Shown here in pieces: positions 1 to 9,137 of a stretch of 32,110 nucleotides of DNA (within the stretch, counting starts at the first letter, position 1; each line of letters begins with the position of its first letter). Location: positions 1 to 32,110 of the forward strand of contig JAJRQC010000157.1 of assembly GCA_024280455.1 (NCBI GenBank). Direction: 5' to 3'. The DNA is from Deltaproteobacteria bacterium. Lineage in GTDB: Bacteria; Desulfobacterota; Desulfobulbia; Desulfobulbales; Desulfobulbaceae. The notes under the pieces were generated by a model. It had not been told where the DNA came from and did not search any database. It saw only the letters and a program-made list of their open reading frames with translations. The position numbers and the translations under genes were made by a program.

Positions 1-21
1 GAGCACCTCATCTTCACTCAT
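1..21 (-). CDS. 5' end of a leftward gene, product unknown (partial)
   Basis: Only the first seven codons are inside the window, reading M-S-E-D-E-V-L from an ATG whose complement lies at 19-21. The start is supported by a perfect AGGAGG Shine-Dalgarno sequence (complement at 27-32) placed 5 bases before the ATG. The frame is open to the edge of the window. Nothing can be said about function from seven residues. Two copies of a GTAACTRTTCAGG motif lie just upstream, so this could be the first gene of an insertion sequence, but that is inference. Confidence 0.5.
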
Positions 22-84
22 TTCGGCCTCCTCGAATAGCACAAGTATGCTTCAAAGCCCTAAATAAGTAAATATGAGGCACTC

Positions 85-142
85 CTGAACAGTTACATCC
101 CCGGGTAAAGCCAAGTTTTTTACGTCTACCTGAATAGTTACC
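85..142. repeat. Two direct copies of CCTGAAYAGTTAC, 44 bp apart
   Basis: CCTGAACAGTTAC begins at 85 and CCTGAATAGTTAC at 129; they differ at one of 13 positions. On the minus strand they read GTAACTRTTCAGG and lie between the stop of the response regulator gene and the start of the gene at the left edge. They may be subterminal repeats of a mobile element or binding sites in the promoter of the left-edge gene. The sequence alone does not decide between these. Confidence 0.45.
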
Positions 143-170
143 CAAAAAACAGGACCGAAAGCAGGTGCTC

Positions 171-1514
171 TCATACTTCGAGCTCATACTTATCAAGCTT
201 CCTGTACAGGGTGCGCAAACCAATCCCCAGGATTTTGGCGGCTTTGACCTTCTCCCCCCTGGTTGAATTCAAGGTGTCAATAATAGCCTTACGTTCAAGT
301 TCATGCAGCAACCCTTCCTTGCTCCCCCCTGCTCCAGCGGTTTTAAAACTGAGATATTCAGGAATCTCTTCCGCCGTAAGAATGTCTCCGTGGGCCATGA
401 CCACGGCACTTTCAATACAGTTCATGAGCTCACGGACATTGCCCGGCCAGTTATACCCCCTGATGAGATCAAGGGCATCGTCTTCAATCCCGGTAATGGG
501 TTTGCCGTGCAGGTTCGAATACTTTTCAATAAAACCGGAAACAAGCTCATCCAGGTCTTCCTTCCGATCCCGCAGGGGAGGAATTTCTATTTTGACCACC
601 CGCAGGCGATAAAAAAGATCATCACGAAAAGTCCCCTCCTTCACCAGTTGGCCAAGGTTCTTGTTTGTGGCGGAGATGATCCGCACATCCACTTTCATGG
701 TCTTTGTTCCACCGACCCGTTCAAAGGTCTTTTCCTGGAGGAAACGAAGGAGCTTGACCTGGATCGAAGGCGGCATTTCCCCGGCCTCGTCCAGAAAGAG
801 CGTGCCGCCGTTGGCAAGCTCGAAACGTCCTTTCTTGGTGGCCACCGCACCGGTGAAGGCACCTTTTTCATGGCCGAACAACTCCGACTCCAGAACCCCC
901 TCTGAAAAGGCTGAACAGTTGACTTTAATAAGCGGACCGTGGGCGACCGGGCTGTTGTAATGAATAATATTGGTAATGAGCTCCTTACCCGTCCCCGATT
1001 CCCCCTCAATAAGAACGGTCGCCTTGGTCGAGGCGACCTGGAGGGCAAGATCCTTGCATTTGTTCAAGGCATCGGAGTGGCCGATCATATTTAAATCAGG
1101 CCCATGCTCAAGAATCTGCTGCTTCAGCAGTTTATTCTCTTCCTTGAGCCGCTTGTTTTCCAACGTTTTCTCAATAAGCAGGGCCAGTCGATCCAGATTG
1201 ACCGGTTTGCTGACATAATCGCAGGCGCCAAGTTTCATGGCCTCTACAGCGGCTTCAATATTTCCCTGCCCGGAGATGACGATAACCGGAACCGGTTCAT
1301 CCATTTCATTGATCTTTGCCAGCAGCTCAATCCCGTTCAGACCCGGCATGTCCAGATCGGAGAGAATTACGTCAATATCCTCCCGGGCAATGGTCTTCAA
1401 GGCGTTAAGGCCGTTTGTAGCCGTCAAGGTGTCGTAATCATCCTCCAGAGCCATGGACAGGGTCTGCAGTGTCATGTTGTCATCGTCAACGATAAGTACT
1501 CTGTTTTTTTCCAT
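171..1514 (-). CDS. Sigma-54-dependent response regulator, NtrC family
   Basis: A 447-residue, full-length NtrC-class activator. Residues 1-120 are a receiver domain with the acidic cluster D10-D12, the likely phosphorylation site D53 (in SDLDMPG) and the conserved lysine K103. Residues about 140-380 are the AAA+ domain: Walker A GESGTGKE at 170-177, the sigma-54 contact loop GAFTGA at 218-223, Walker B LFLDE at 239-243 and WPGNVREL at 356-363. Residues about 405-445 form a Fis-type helix-turn-helix. When phosphorylated it should remodel sigma-54 RNA polymerase at enhancer-dependent promoters. It follows the histidine kinase by 69 bp on the same strand, so the two almost certainly form a cognate pair. 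The target genes cannot be read from the sequence; no sigma-54 promoter was recognised nearby. Confidence 0.95.
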   Translation of the reverse strand: MEKNRVLIVDDDNMTLQTLSMALEDDYDTLTATNGLNALKTIAREDIDVILSDLDMPGLNGIELLAKINEMDEPVPVIVISGQGNIEAAVEAMKLGACDYVSKPVNLDRLALLIEKTLENKRLKEENKLLKQQILEHGPDLNMIGHSDALNKCKDLALQVASTKATVLIEGESGTGKELITNIIHYNSPVAHGPLIKVNCSAFSEGVLESELFGHEKGAFTGAVATKKGRFELANGGTLFLDEAGEMPPSIQVKLLRFLQEKTFERVGGTKTMKVDVRIISATNKNLGQLVKEGTFRDDLFYRLRVVKIEIPPLRDRKEDLDELVSGFIEKYSNLHGKPITGIEDDALDLIRGYNWPGNVRELMNCIESAVVMAHGDILTAEEIPEYLSFKTAGAGGSKEGLLHELERKAIIDTLNSTRGEKVKAAKILGIGLRTLYRKLDKYELEV

Positions 1515-1583
1515 AATAATAGTTGCTCATTATATCCATGGCCTGTCGAGGAGAATCCTGCGCTTTACGGCCGGAAAATGTTG

Positions 1584-3239
1584 TTATGCTTCAATAACAG
1601 GTTCTGATTCATCCTGTGAAGTTATCTGTCGAACCTCCCCGGACGAAAGCAGGGAGTCAGGACCGTGACTCATGGGAAGATGGATCGTAAACACTGTCCA
1701 TTTCCCCTCTTCACTCTCACAGGTTATCCAGCCGCCGTGATCTTCAATAATCCGCTGGACAATGGCCAGACCAAATCCCATCCCCTGCACTTTTTTAGTA
1801 AAAAACGGTTCAAATATTTTTTCCAGATCGTTGGCTTCAATGCCTTGGCCGGTATCGGAAACGGTGAGCAGCACATAGTCGTCTTCCCTGCTGGTGGAAA
1901 GCTTCAAGATCCCGCCATCGGGCATGGCCTGGATAGCATTCATACACAGGTTGAGCAAGGCCTGGGTAATCTTTTTTTCATCGAGCAGAACGGGTTCAAG
2001 AGCTTCATCCTCTGCAATCTCAATGGATACGCCCGCATCTTCGGCAACCTGATGCACTATTTCGGCAATCTGCCCGACAATAGCATTGAGGTTGTTCTCA
2101 CTGAAAACAGGGGCGGGAAAACGTGCATACTTGACAAACTCATCTATTATTCCGTTGATTCTTACAATCTCGTTGTTGATCAAGGTGGTCATCTTCAACA
2201 TCTTGTCTTTCTGAGCCGGCTCCTCCACCTTGCATTTTTTTATTGCCTTATTCAGGAGTTGAAGATTCATGTACAGAACGTTTAACGGTGTCTTAATTTC
2301 ATGGTTGACGGTGGAGGCTATCTGGCCCAGAGTCGCCATCTTTTCCATCCGGACCAGATCCTTCTGAGTATTACGCAGAGACGCTTCCGAGGCTTTTAAT
2401 TCCGCAGTCCGCTCCTCTACCAGCCGCTCAAGTTCACGATTAAACTCCTCCTGCTGCCGTTCATGTTCCTGCAGGTTCCTGGTCATGAGATTAAAGGTGC
2501 TGTACAGCACGCCGAGTTCAGTCCTTGAGGTTGTCCGCACTCGAACCGACAGATCACCAAATGTAACCTTTTCCGTAGCCTCGGCAAGATTCATAATGGG
2601 CACTATTGTGTAACGGGTCAGGGCAATATAGCCTATACAGGAGGCAACGATTCCAATGGCGCAGGAGGTCAGGTAGAGCAGCAGAACATGATTCATTTTA
2701 CCGTCTGATTCATCGACCAGCCCTTCTATAGTCTCAATATGCTCCCGGTTGATGCTCTCCACCAGTTTCTGGGTTCTGTAACCATAGGTTTCCAAATCTT
2801 TGAGAATCTCTTTGTCAACCGGACTGGAGGCATTGATATCTGCAGCCGATTTATTTAACAACGTCTTAATTGACCGAATATTCTCCTCCACCTGCTGGAA
2901 GAGCAGAAACATCCTGAGCCCATAGCGACCCTGACCGGTCTCCTCCTCCTTGTAGAGTGCTATTCGCTCCTCAACATCATTGACAATGGAGATTGCATAG
3001 AGCAACAGCTTGTTGTCAAGCTTGATGACGGAATTCTGAACCAGAAAAATTGCCTCCTGAACCTTGTTGTTCATGTCATAAATCCGAACAACGTATTCAC
3101 TTTCCGTCTTCATGTTTTCATTATCTTTTGCCATGTCGCGGACCAGTATGATGCACACACCGCCGACACTGACAATGGAAAAAATATTAAGGAAAAATGC
3201 GGCCAGAATATAGCTTGCAAGTTTACGTTTTATTTTCAT
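1584..3239 (-). CDS. Membrane sensor histidine kinase (HAMP-HisKA-HATPase)
   Basis: 551 residues. A first membrane segment at about 10-33 and a second at about 184-207 enclose a roughly 150-residue periplasmic region that is mostly helical and has no recognisable ligand pocket, resembling four-helix-bundle sensors. A HAMP linker (about 208-260) and a coiled coil (about 255-300) follow. The HisKA box has the phospho-accepting H313 in NHEIKTPLN. The ATP-binding domain has an N box around N430/N434, DTGQGI at 462-467 and GMGFGLAI at 486-493. It should autophosphorylate and pass phosphate to the response regulator encoded 69 bp downstream. The ATG at 3239 has only a weak ribosome site. The input signal is unknown. 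Confidence 0.93.
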   Translation of the reverse strand: MKIKRKLASYILAAFFLNIFSIVSVGGVCIILVRDMAKDNENMKTESEYVVRIYDMNNKVQEAIFLVQNSVIKLDNKLLLYAISIVNDVEERIALYKEEETGQGRYGLRMFLLFQQVEENIRSIKTLLNKSAADINASSPVDKEILKDLETYGYRTQKLVESINREHIETIEGLVDESDGKMNHVLLLYLTSCAIGIVASCIGYIALTRYTIVPIMNLAEATEKVTFGDLSVRVRTTSRTELGVLYSTFNLMTRNLQEHERQQEEFNRELERLVEERTAELKASEASLRNTQKDLVRMEKMATLGQIASTVNHEIKTPLNVLYMNLQLLNKAIKKCKVEEPAQKDKMLKMTTLINNEIVRINGIIDEFVKYARFPAPVFSENNLNAIVGQIAEIVHQVAEDAGVSIEIAEDEALEPVLLDEKKITQALLNLCMNAIQAMPDGGILKLSTSREDDYVLLTVSDTGQGIEANDLEKIFEPFFTKKVQGMGFGLAIVQRIIEDHGGWITCESEEGKWTVFTIHLPMSHGPDSLLSSGEVRQITSQDESEPVIEA

Positions 3240-3434
3240 CGCTCTATCATTTACCTCTGCACCGCCTAGAAACCAAGGCAGGCAATCAGTTCAAATTCAA
3301 GTTACACTATGTATCGGCTGATCCTTTGCAAAAACAACATCATCTCTCATTTAACCCCATTTTCATATGGTGCCAACGGTTCTTTACTGTTCTGCCCCGG
3401 TTCGGTCGGCATAAACGGTCACAACAGGGCCGCG
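3240..3434. other. Intergenic region upstream of the kinase operon
   Basis: 195 bp between the stop of the leftward MFS gene and the start of the leftward histidine kinase. It must hold the promoter of the two-component operon unless that operon is read through from the MFS gene. A TTGGCAC sequence occurs on the minus strand, but the -12 GC element expected of a sigma-54 promoter is missing at the right spacing. I see no convincing promoter or terminator. Confidence 0.4.
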
Positions 3435-4871
3435 TTATCCTGTTTCCAGAGTCGGCTGTTTTTTTGCCCCGCCAAAACCACGCACCAGGAGCAAGGCCAC
3501 AACAACCACAGCCAAAACCAAAAGAAGGTACCAGGGAAACCAGTAGATAGAATCTTCAAAGGCCGCATTTTTCACGGCCTGAGAAGACCAATCGGGGTAT
3601 TTCTCTCCGCCGGTGGTCCGCAACGCCTGGATCAGACCGGCATAAAAAAGTCCAATTAATCCATAGGCCGCATTAAAGGCCAACCCCTTGAAGCTGAGGA
3701 CCGTTGCCCGGTGCACGGAATCGGTAATCTCGTTGAGATAGTGGCTGGTAAAAAACGAGGTCAACATCATGCCGATAAACAGAAGGACGACCGGAGCTAT
3801 ACCGTAATAGGGAACAAACAGGGTCATTCCCCACAGGGCGGTAAAGGCAACCACGCCGACAACACAGACATTTTGGACCGGACTGAAATGATGGACCATG
3901 GCCCGGGCAATCCTGGGCACGACCAGCCCCATCAGGGCGATACCGGAGCCAATCAGGCCAAAGCTTGCTTCGGGCAGGGAGATAAGACGAAAGTACTGAC
4001 TGGTCATGGTCACCAGCATCCGCAGCACATGATCAAAACACATGCCCAGCAGAATCACGGCCAGGGCAAAGGGTGTGTGTACAATCCAGCGCCCTGCCTG
4101 CAGAGTCAATCGAGTCGCCTGTATAATATTTTTTAACCTCGAACGCTCTTTCTTTGCAGATGTCTGCACCAGTTGTGGATCCCGCATACCCAGAGTTGTC
4201 AACAGGGCGAGCAGAGCCAGGATCAGAGTCAGAAACACCGGATAACGCATACTCATCTGCTGGGTGATATGAATCGTACTCCCGAACCAGTGCAGGATCC
4301 GGTTCATGGTTTTCATATCATAGACCACTGCGCCAATGGTCATGGCAAAGATATACCCGAAATGCTGGACCCGCATCTGGATATCCAGAGCCCGGGGCCA
4401 CTCTTTCTCAATTCCGGCCTCGACCAGAGTATCATAGGCCATGGCCTCGTCGGCACCACTGGCCATGGCCTCGGCCAGACCGCTGAGGATACGGTTGGCC
4501 AAGAAGGCACAGAAAATGACGGTCCCGTTCCCCAGCGGAACGAACCCGATAATCAGCATCTCAAAGATCATCAGCAGACAGGTTGCCACCAGCAGCCGTT
4601 TTCTCCCCAACAGATCGGCCAGAGCACCTGAAGGGACCTCGGACAGAACAATGGTTACCGCCCAGACCGTATTGAGAAGGGCAAACTGTTCAAGGCTGAG
4701 CCCGTAATCCAGAAAAAGAATGGTAAATACAGGGTAGTAAAAACGCGCATTAAAGAGAACCCGGAACCCGATAAACCGTCGGACATTGGGCAGAGAAAAC
4801 GGCGAAGGCGGGGAGGAATGATGAACAGTCATGGGCGCATAATGGAGATAATCATGTTTTCTGTCAAGCAT
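3435..4871 (-). CDS. Major facilitator superfamily transporter
   Basis: 478 residues from the first ATG. Around a dozen hydrophobic segments and the loop motif GALADLLGRKR after the second helix identify the major facilitator superfamily; GALADLLGRKR is the usual G-x-x-x-D-x-x-G-R-R/K signature. The carrier sits in the inner membrane and uses an ion gradient. The substrate cannot be assigned. The central loop (roughly residues 230-250) is short and basic. The start is uncertain: the ATG at 4871 and an internal ATG at 4832 (MTVHHSS) both lack a clear ribosome site, and the later one would remove 13 polar residues. It is divergent from letA with 112 bp between them. Confidence 0.85.
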   Translation of the reverse strand: MLDRKHDYLHYAPMTVHHSSPPSPFSLPNVRRFIGFRVLFNARFYYPVFTILFLDYGLSLEQFALLNTVWAVTIVLSEVPSGALADLLGRKRLLVATCLLMIFEMLIIGFVPLGNGTVIFCAFLANRILSGLAEAMASGADEAMAYDTLVEAGIEKEWPRALDIQMRVQHFGYIFAMTIGAVVYDMKTMNRILHWFGSTIHITQQMSMRYPVFLTLILALLALLTTLGMRDPQLVQTSAKKERSRLKNIIQATRLTLQAGRWIVHTPFALAVILLGMCFDHVLRMLVTMTSQYFRLISLPEASFGLIGSGIALMGLVVPRIARAMVHHFSPVQNVCVVGVVAFTALWGMTLFVPYYGIAPVVLLFIGMMLTSFFTSHYLNEITDSVHRATVLSFKGLAFNAAYGLIGLFYAGLIQALRTTGGEKYPDWSSQAVKNAAFEDSIYWFPWYLLLVLAVVVVALLLVRGFGGAKKQPTLETG

Positions 4872-4983
4872 TCAGCACTGTACGGATAAAAAAACTCGCC
4901 CTGGCACCGGTTCTATGATAAAAATTAAGAATTATTGACAAGCAACTTCAACATGTTTCATTCCTGAGACGAGCAGAGGTTTC

Positions 4984-6279
4984 GTGCCGACTGAAAAAAA
5001 CAGTATTCCCGTTCCAACCCTCTGCCCGGACTGCGACCTGCTGCTCACATCGGTTGCGCCCCCGCCGGGGCATACGGTTCATTGCCCCCGGTGCGGCAAA
5101 CGGCTGCATAAGTGGAAAATTCACAGCATCGAAAAGACGCTTGCCATCAGCCTGACCGGTCTTCTTCTCTTTCTGCCGGCCAACTTCATGCCGCTTTTGA
5201 CCTTTGACATACTGGGAATCAACACCTCCTCTTCCCTGTTCACCAGCACTCTGGCCATGTTTCAACAGGAGCAGTACGCAGTCGGAATCATGGTGATCCT
5301 CAGCGGATTCATCTTTCCGCTACTCATCCTCTCGCTGCTGTTTGCCGTCAGTTTAGGCCTGTACTACGACTGGCAGCCCTCCTGGATGCCACGATTTTTC
5401 AGATGGTATCATCACCTGGCCGAATGGGCCATGACCGATGTCTACCTGATCGGGGTCTTTGTCACCATTATCAAGATGAATCACATGGCGGAAATCGAGT
5501 TCAATATCGGTTTTTTCTGTTTTATCGGCGTAGTGCTTGCGACCATCGCCGCCCAGTCAACCATGGATCACCACCTGTTCTGGTCCCGGCTCGAATTAAA
5601 AGACGCCCCTCCTCCGCCCGTAGATCCGCAGGCAACCACCGGTGTCGAAACCGGACTCTGCCTCTGCCCGGCCTGTGAGAAAGTCCTGCCGCTGACGCCG
5701 GACCGGAGACAGATCTGCCCGCGCTGCGGGCAGCACCTCCACCTGCGAAAAAATGACAGCCTCAACCGAACCTGGGCGCTGGTACTCACCGCGATTATCC
5801 TCACCCTGCCCGCAAACCTCCTGCCGATCATGGAGGTGGAATACTTTGGCGTTCCTGATCGGTCCACGATCATGGACGGCATCATTTACTTTTTCCAGGA
5901 AGGCTCCTACGGTATCGGCGCCATCATCCTGACCGCCTCCATCCTGGTTCCACTCTTTAAAATCGTCGGCATGATTCTGATCCTGCTGACCATCCGCTTT
6001 CAGCGGCTCGGCTGGATCAGGCATAAGGCGATCATGTTTCGTTTTATTGAATTTATCGGGCGCTGGTCCATGCTTGATATTTTTGTCATTGCCCTGCTCT
6101 GCGCCCTGGTTCGTTTTGGTTTCCTCTCAACCATCAGTGTAGCCCCGGCCGCCTTTTATTTTACCGGAGTGGTACTGTCCACAATGTTTGCCGCCATCAG
6201 TTTCGACCCACGCCTGCTCTGGGATGCGGGTAACACTTCACTGTCCAGGGACATACCCGATGCAACAACCTGTTCTTAA
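4984..6279 (+). CDS. letA: LetA/PqiA-family inner membrane protein
   Basis: 431 residues with two homologous halves, each starting with a zinc-ribbon pair and followed by several membrane helices: C14/C17 with C34/C37 in the first half and C228/C231 with C245/C248 in the second. This two-module PqiA layout and length match E. coli LetA (YebS), the inner membrane partner of the MCE tunnel protein LetB. It is expected to load or unload lipids at the inner membrane end of the tunnel. It starts at a GTG (4984) with an AGAGG sequence just upstream. The downstream letB start overlaps its last 20 bases, so the two are translationally coupled. The paralogue PqiA is the alternative name; the seven-MCE partner favours LetA. 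Confidence 0.88.
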   Translation: MPTEKNSIPVPTLCPDCDLLLTSVAPPPGHTVHCPRCGKRLHKWKIHSIEKTLAISLTGLLLFLPANFMPLLTFDILGINTSSSLFTSTLAMFQQEQYAVGIMVILSGFIFPLLILSLLFAVSLGLYYDWQPSWMPRFFRWYHHLAEWAMTDVYLIGVFVTIIKMNHMAEIEFNIGFFCFIGVVLATIAAQSTMDHHLFWSRLELKDAPPPPVDPQATTGVETGLCLCPACEKVLPLTPDRRQICPRCGQHLHLRKNDSLNRTWALVLTAIILTLPANLLPIMEVEYFGVPDRSTIMDGIIYFFQEGSYGIGAIILTASILVPLFKIVGMILILLTIRFQRLGWIRHKAIMFRFIEFIGRWSMLDIFVIALLCALVRFGFLSTISVAPAAFYFTGVVLSTMFAAISFDPRLLWDAGNTSLSRDIPDATTCS

Positions 6280-9061
6280 GAAAAAACGTTTTATCTCTCC
6301 AGTCTGGCTTCTGCCCTTTCTGGCCCTCTGTATCGGTGGTTGGCTGCTCTATACCAGTTATCAGAAGGCTGGTGGGAATATCACCATTCATTTTGACTCC
6401 GCTGCCGGTATCACCCCGGGTAAAACCAAGATTATTTACAAGGGTATTCCCATAGGAACGGTGAAGGACGTTGAAATCGACGACAACCTGCAAGGTGTGA
6501 CCCTGCAGGTCGAGATGATAAAAAAAACCCGCAGCGGTCTGGTTGAAGATACAAAATTCTGGGTCGTCCGCCCGGAAATATCGGCCGGTCGGATAAGCGG
6601 CCTGGAAACTTTGCTCAGCGGGTCGTATATAGCTGTAAGAAAAGGTAAGTCAACAAAAGAAAGTCGATCTTTTACCGGTCTGTCCACCCCACCTCCAGCC
6701 GACACGGACGTCCCAGGCCTGCATATCACCCTGCGCTCCCCGACACTCTACTCCCTGCAGCGCGGATCCCGGGTCTACAGTAAAAACCTGCAGATCGGTC
6801 TGGTTGAAAATTATACCCTGGAATCAGACGGCATGATCACGCTTAAGATTCTTATCAAACCCGAGTTCAGCCACCTGGTTCGCAAGGGGTCAAGATTCTG
6901 GAATGCCTCCGGCCTGTCCGTTACCGGTGACCTGCAGTCAGGCCTGACGGTCAATATGGAATCGCTGGCCTCGTTGATCTATGGCGGCATCACCTGCGCC
7001 ACCCCCGAACAGCTGGCAGACAGCCCGCCGGCGGAATCAGGACAAACCTATACCCTGTATAAAGACTTTGAAGATGCCGAATACGGGATTTCAATGACCC
7101 TGCAGCTGGCCACCGGCGAAGGCATTATTGCCGGTAAAACCAGGATACTCTACCGCGGCCTTAAAGCGGGTGTGGTCAAGAGTCTGGACATCAACGATGA
7201 CACCTTTCACACCGTTACCGCCACTATCCTGCTCGACCCCAGAGCAGAGGTCATTCTCAGGAAAAACACGCATTTCTGGGTCATTCGTCCGCAGGTCTCC
7301 ATCGAAGGGATTAAAAACCTGGAAACCCTGCTCTCCGGGCCGTACATCACCTTCCAGCCGGGCACGGGATCCTTCCGGAATAATTTTGTAGTCGAGCCAA
7401 GTCCGATGCCGATCCCCACCCTGCGCCCGGGAACGCATTTTCTCCTGGAGGCGAAAGACAGCGGATCCTTAAATATCGGGGCACCGGTACTCTACCGCAA
7501 GATAGCCGTCGGGGAGATCATCGACATCAAGCTCTCCAAAAACGGCCAGGGTGTACAGACGACCATCCTGGTCTATCAGCCCTATGACGCGCAGGTTCAG
7601 GAGAATTCCGTGTTCTGGAATGTCAGCGGGCTCCAGGTAAAAGGCAGTCTGTCGAACTTCAAGATCAACCTCTCCTCCATGCGCACCATGATTGCCGGCG
7701 GCATCACCTTTACCAATCCACCAGCCGGCAGCAATGCAAAACAGGTTGCCAGGGCAAAACCAGACTCGGTTTTCCCTATCTACGAAGGGTATCGTGAAGC
7801 GGTACAAAAAGAGTCCTCTCTCCAGCCTCAGGGTCTTGCCCTGCAGGTACGGACAAAAAATCCGGCCAATGTCGATGTCGGCTCTCCGGTTCTGTTCAAC
7901 AACATAACGGTGGGCGAGGTCATGGACCTGACACTGGCTCATAAAAGCACCATGATAAACATTGACCTGCTCATCTTTAAAAAATTTCAGCATCTGATCA
8001 CCGGCTCGACCCGTTTTTTCAACCTGTCGGGTATAAAAGCCGAAGCCGGCCTGCAGGGAATCACGGTGGAAGCCGGGCCGCTGGAGGCCATCATCAACGG
8101 TGGCATAGCCTTTTATAATCCGGAAAAAACGACAAAGTTAAAGAGAAGACGGACGTTTACCCTGTACAGGAACAGGGAGGCGGCGGACAATGCCGACAGG
8201 CTGAAGCTCAGCTTACGCCTGCATAATGCAAAGGGGATAAACAAGTACACAAAAATCCGCTATCAGGGTATTGAGATCGGCCGGGTGATCGATGTCCATT
8301 TTGACCAGAACCTTGATCAGGTTCTGGCCCGGGCCGTGGTCCGGAAAGAGGCCGAAAAGCTCTTTCGCACAGACTCGGTTCTGTCTATCGTCGGCCCACA
8401 AATCGGCCTGTCCGGCATCCAGAACCTGGACACGGTGGTGGGCGGTTCCTACATAACTCTGCGCCCGGGAACCGGAGAGCCGGCCCATGAATTCACGGTA
8501 CTCCCCCAGGCCCCCGGCAGAAGCGAGACCTATGCCGGTTTAAACCTTATCCTGGAAAGCAAATCCCGCGGCTCACTTAAACCTGGTAGCCCCATCTATT
8601 ACCGTCAAATTCCGGTGGGTCGGATCACCGGTTATGAGCTCTCACCAACAGGGCAGCAGGTCTGGATTGGCGCCAACATCCAACCCGAATACCAACATCT
8701 TATCCATACGGGAACAAAATTCTGGAATGTAAGCGGAATCGAGGTCAGCGGCGGCGTGTTCAGCGGCATGACCATCAGTACCGAATCCATGGAAGCCCTG
8801 GTCAGGGGAGGAGTTGCCCTGGCCACCCCGGAAGGGGAGGAAATGGGTGAACCCACCGCGGGTGGTGATCATTTTGTGCTGGCGAAAAAGGCTGAAGCCG
8901 AATGGAAGTCATGGGCACCTGAGCTGGCAACTGCGCCCAATAAAGAGATCCGGAGCGTCAAAATAAAGGAAATACAGCCCGAGGAAAAGACCCTTCTGAT
9001 AGTTCCGAACCGGACCAAGAAAAAGCCGCCCCGAAAGATAGAACTGCCGCTGGGAGAATAG
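6260..9061 (+). CDS. letB: LetB-type MCE protein with seven MCE domains
   Basis: 933 residues from the ATG at 6260, preferred over an upstream in-frame ATG (6188) because it follows an AGGG ribosome site and places one membrane anchor at residues about 14-36, right after a KKKR stretch. Seven MCE/MlaD repeats begin near residues 41, 153, 278, 393, 527, 650 and 760, each with a core such as Y-K-G-I-P-I-G-T-V. E. coli LetB (877 residues) also has seven stacked MCE rings forming a periplasm-spanning lipid tunnel, whereas PqiB has three. The protein should form the hydrophobic conduit between inner and outer membranes with LetA. The C-terminus ends in a lysine- and proline-rich tail. No PqiC-like lipoprotein follows. 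Confidence 0.92.
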   Translation: MQQPVLKKKRFISPVWLLPFLALCIGGWLLYTSYQKAGGNITIHFDSAAGITPGKTKIIYKGIPIGTVKDVEIDDNLQGVTLQVEMIKKTRSGLVEDTKFWVVRPEISAGRISGLETLLSGSYIAVRKGKSTKESRSFTGLSTPPPADTDVPGLHITLRSPTLYSLQRGSRVYSKNLQIGLVENYTLESDGMITLKILIKPEFSHLVRKGSRFWNASGLSVTGDLQSGLTVNMESLASLIYGGITCATPEQLADSPPAESGQTYTLYKDFEDAEYGISMTLQLATGEGIIAGKTRILYRGLKAGVVKSLDINDDTFHTVTATILLDPRAEVILRKNTHFWVIRPQVSIEGIKNLETLLSGPYITFQPGTGSFRNNFVVEPSPMPIPTLRPGTHFLLEAKDSGSLNIGAPVLYRKIAVGEIIDIKLSKNGQGVQTTILVYQPYDAQVQENSVFWNVSGLQVKGSLSNFKINLSSMRTMIAGGITFTNPPAGSNAKQVARAKPDSVFPIYEGYREAVQKESSLQPQGLALQVRTKNPANVDVGSPVLFNNITVGEVMDLTLAHKSTMINIDLLIFKKFQHLITGSTRFFNLSGIKAEAGLQGITVEAGPLEAIINGGIAFYNPEKTTKLKRRRTFTLYRNREAADNADRLKLSLRLHNAKGINKYTKIRYQGIEIGRVIDVHFDQNLDQVLARAVVRKEAEKLFRTDSVLSIVGPQIGLSGIQNLDTVVGGSYITLRPGTGEPAHEFTVLPQAPGRSETYAGLNLILESKSRGSLKPGSPIYYRQIPVGRITGYELSPTGQQVWIGANIQPEYQHLIHTGTKFWNVSGIEVSGGVFSGMTISTESMEALVRGGVALATPEGEEMGEPTAGGDHFVLAKKAEAEWKSWAPELATAPNKEIRSVKIKEIQPEEKTLLIVPNRTKKKPPRKIELPLGE

Positions 9062-9085
9062 TGGTGACGTAACGGCCGGATATTC

Positions 9086-9102
9086 AACCGTTCAAAACGG
9101 TT
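9086..9102. terminator. Small hairpin between convergent letB and SLC13 genes
   Basis: AACCGT (9086-9091), loop TCAAA, ACGGTT (9097-9102): a perfect 6-bp stem located 25 bp after the letB stop. It sits between two converging genes and could end transcription from either side, although neither strand has a long T-run after it. Confidence 0.4.
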
Positions 9103-9129
9103 AAGCGTTTGATCATTTAATCGTTTAAT
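9098..9129. repeat. Four degenerate tandem 8-mers
   Basis: The stretch reads CGGTTAAG-CGTTTGAT-CATTTAAT-CGTTTAAT, four imperfect copies of an 8-base unit close to CGTTTAAT. It overlaps the right arm of the hairpin and ends just before the stop of the SLC13 gene. Function unknown; it may be part of a bidirectional termination region. Confidence 0.45.
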
Positions 9130-9137
9130 CGGTCCGT

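Noticed and set aside
14-223. 69-codon minus-strand open frame across the left repeats
   Set aside because: It overlaps the end of the response regulator gene and the start of the left-edge gene in other frames; its N-Y-S-G and N-C-S-G echoes only reflect the two DNA repeats.
3240-3434. Sigma-54 promoter for the two-component operon
   Set aside because: A TTGGCAC sequence is present on the minus strand but the -12 GC element is absent at the required distance.
6188-6259. Upstream start for letB
   Set aside because: It would add 24 residues encoded inside letA; the ATG at 6260 has a ribosome site and puts the membrane anchor at the N-terminus.
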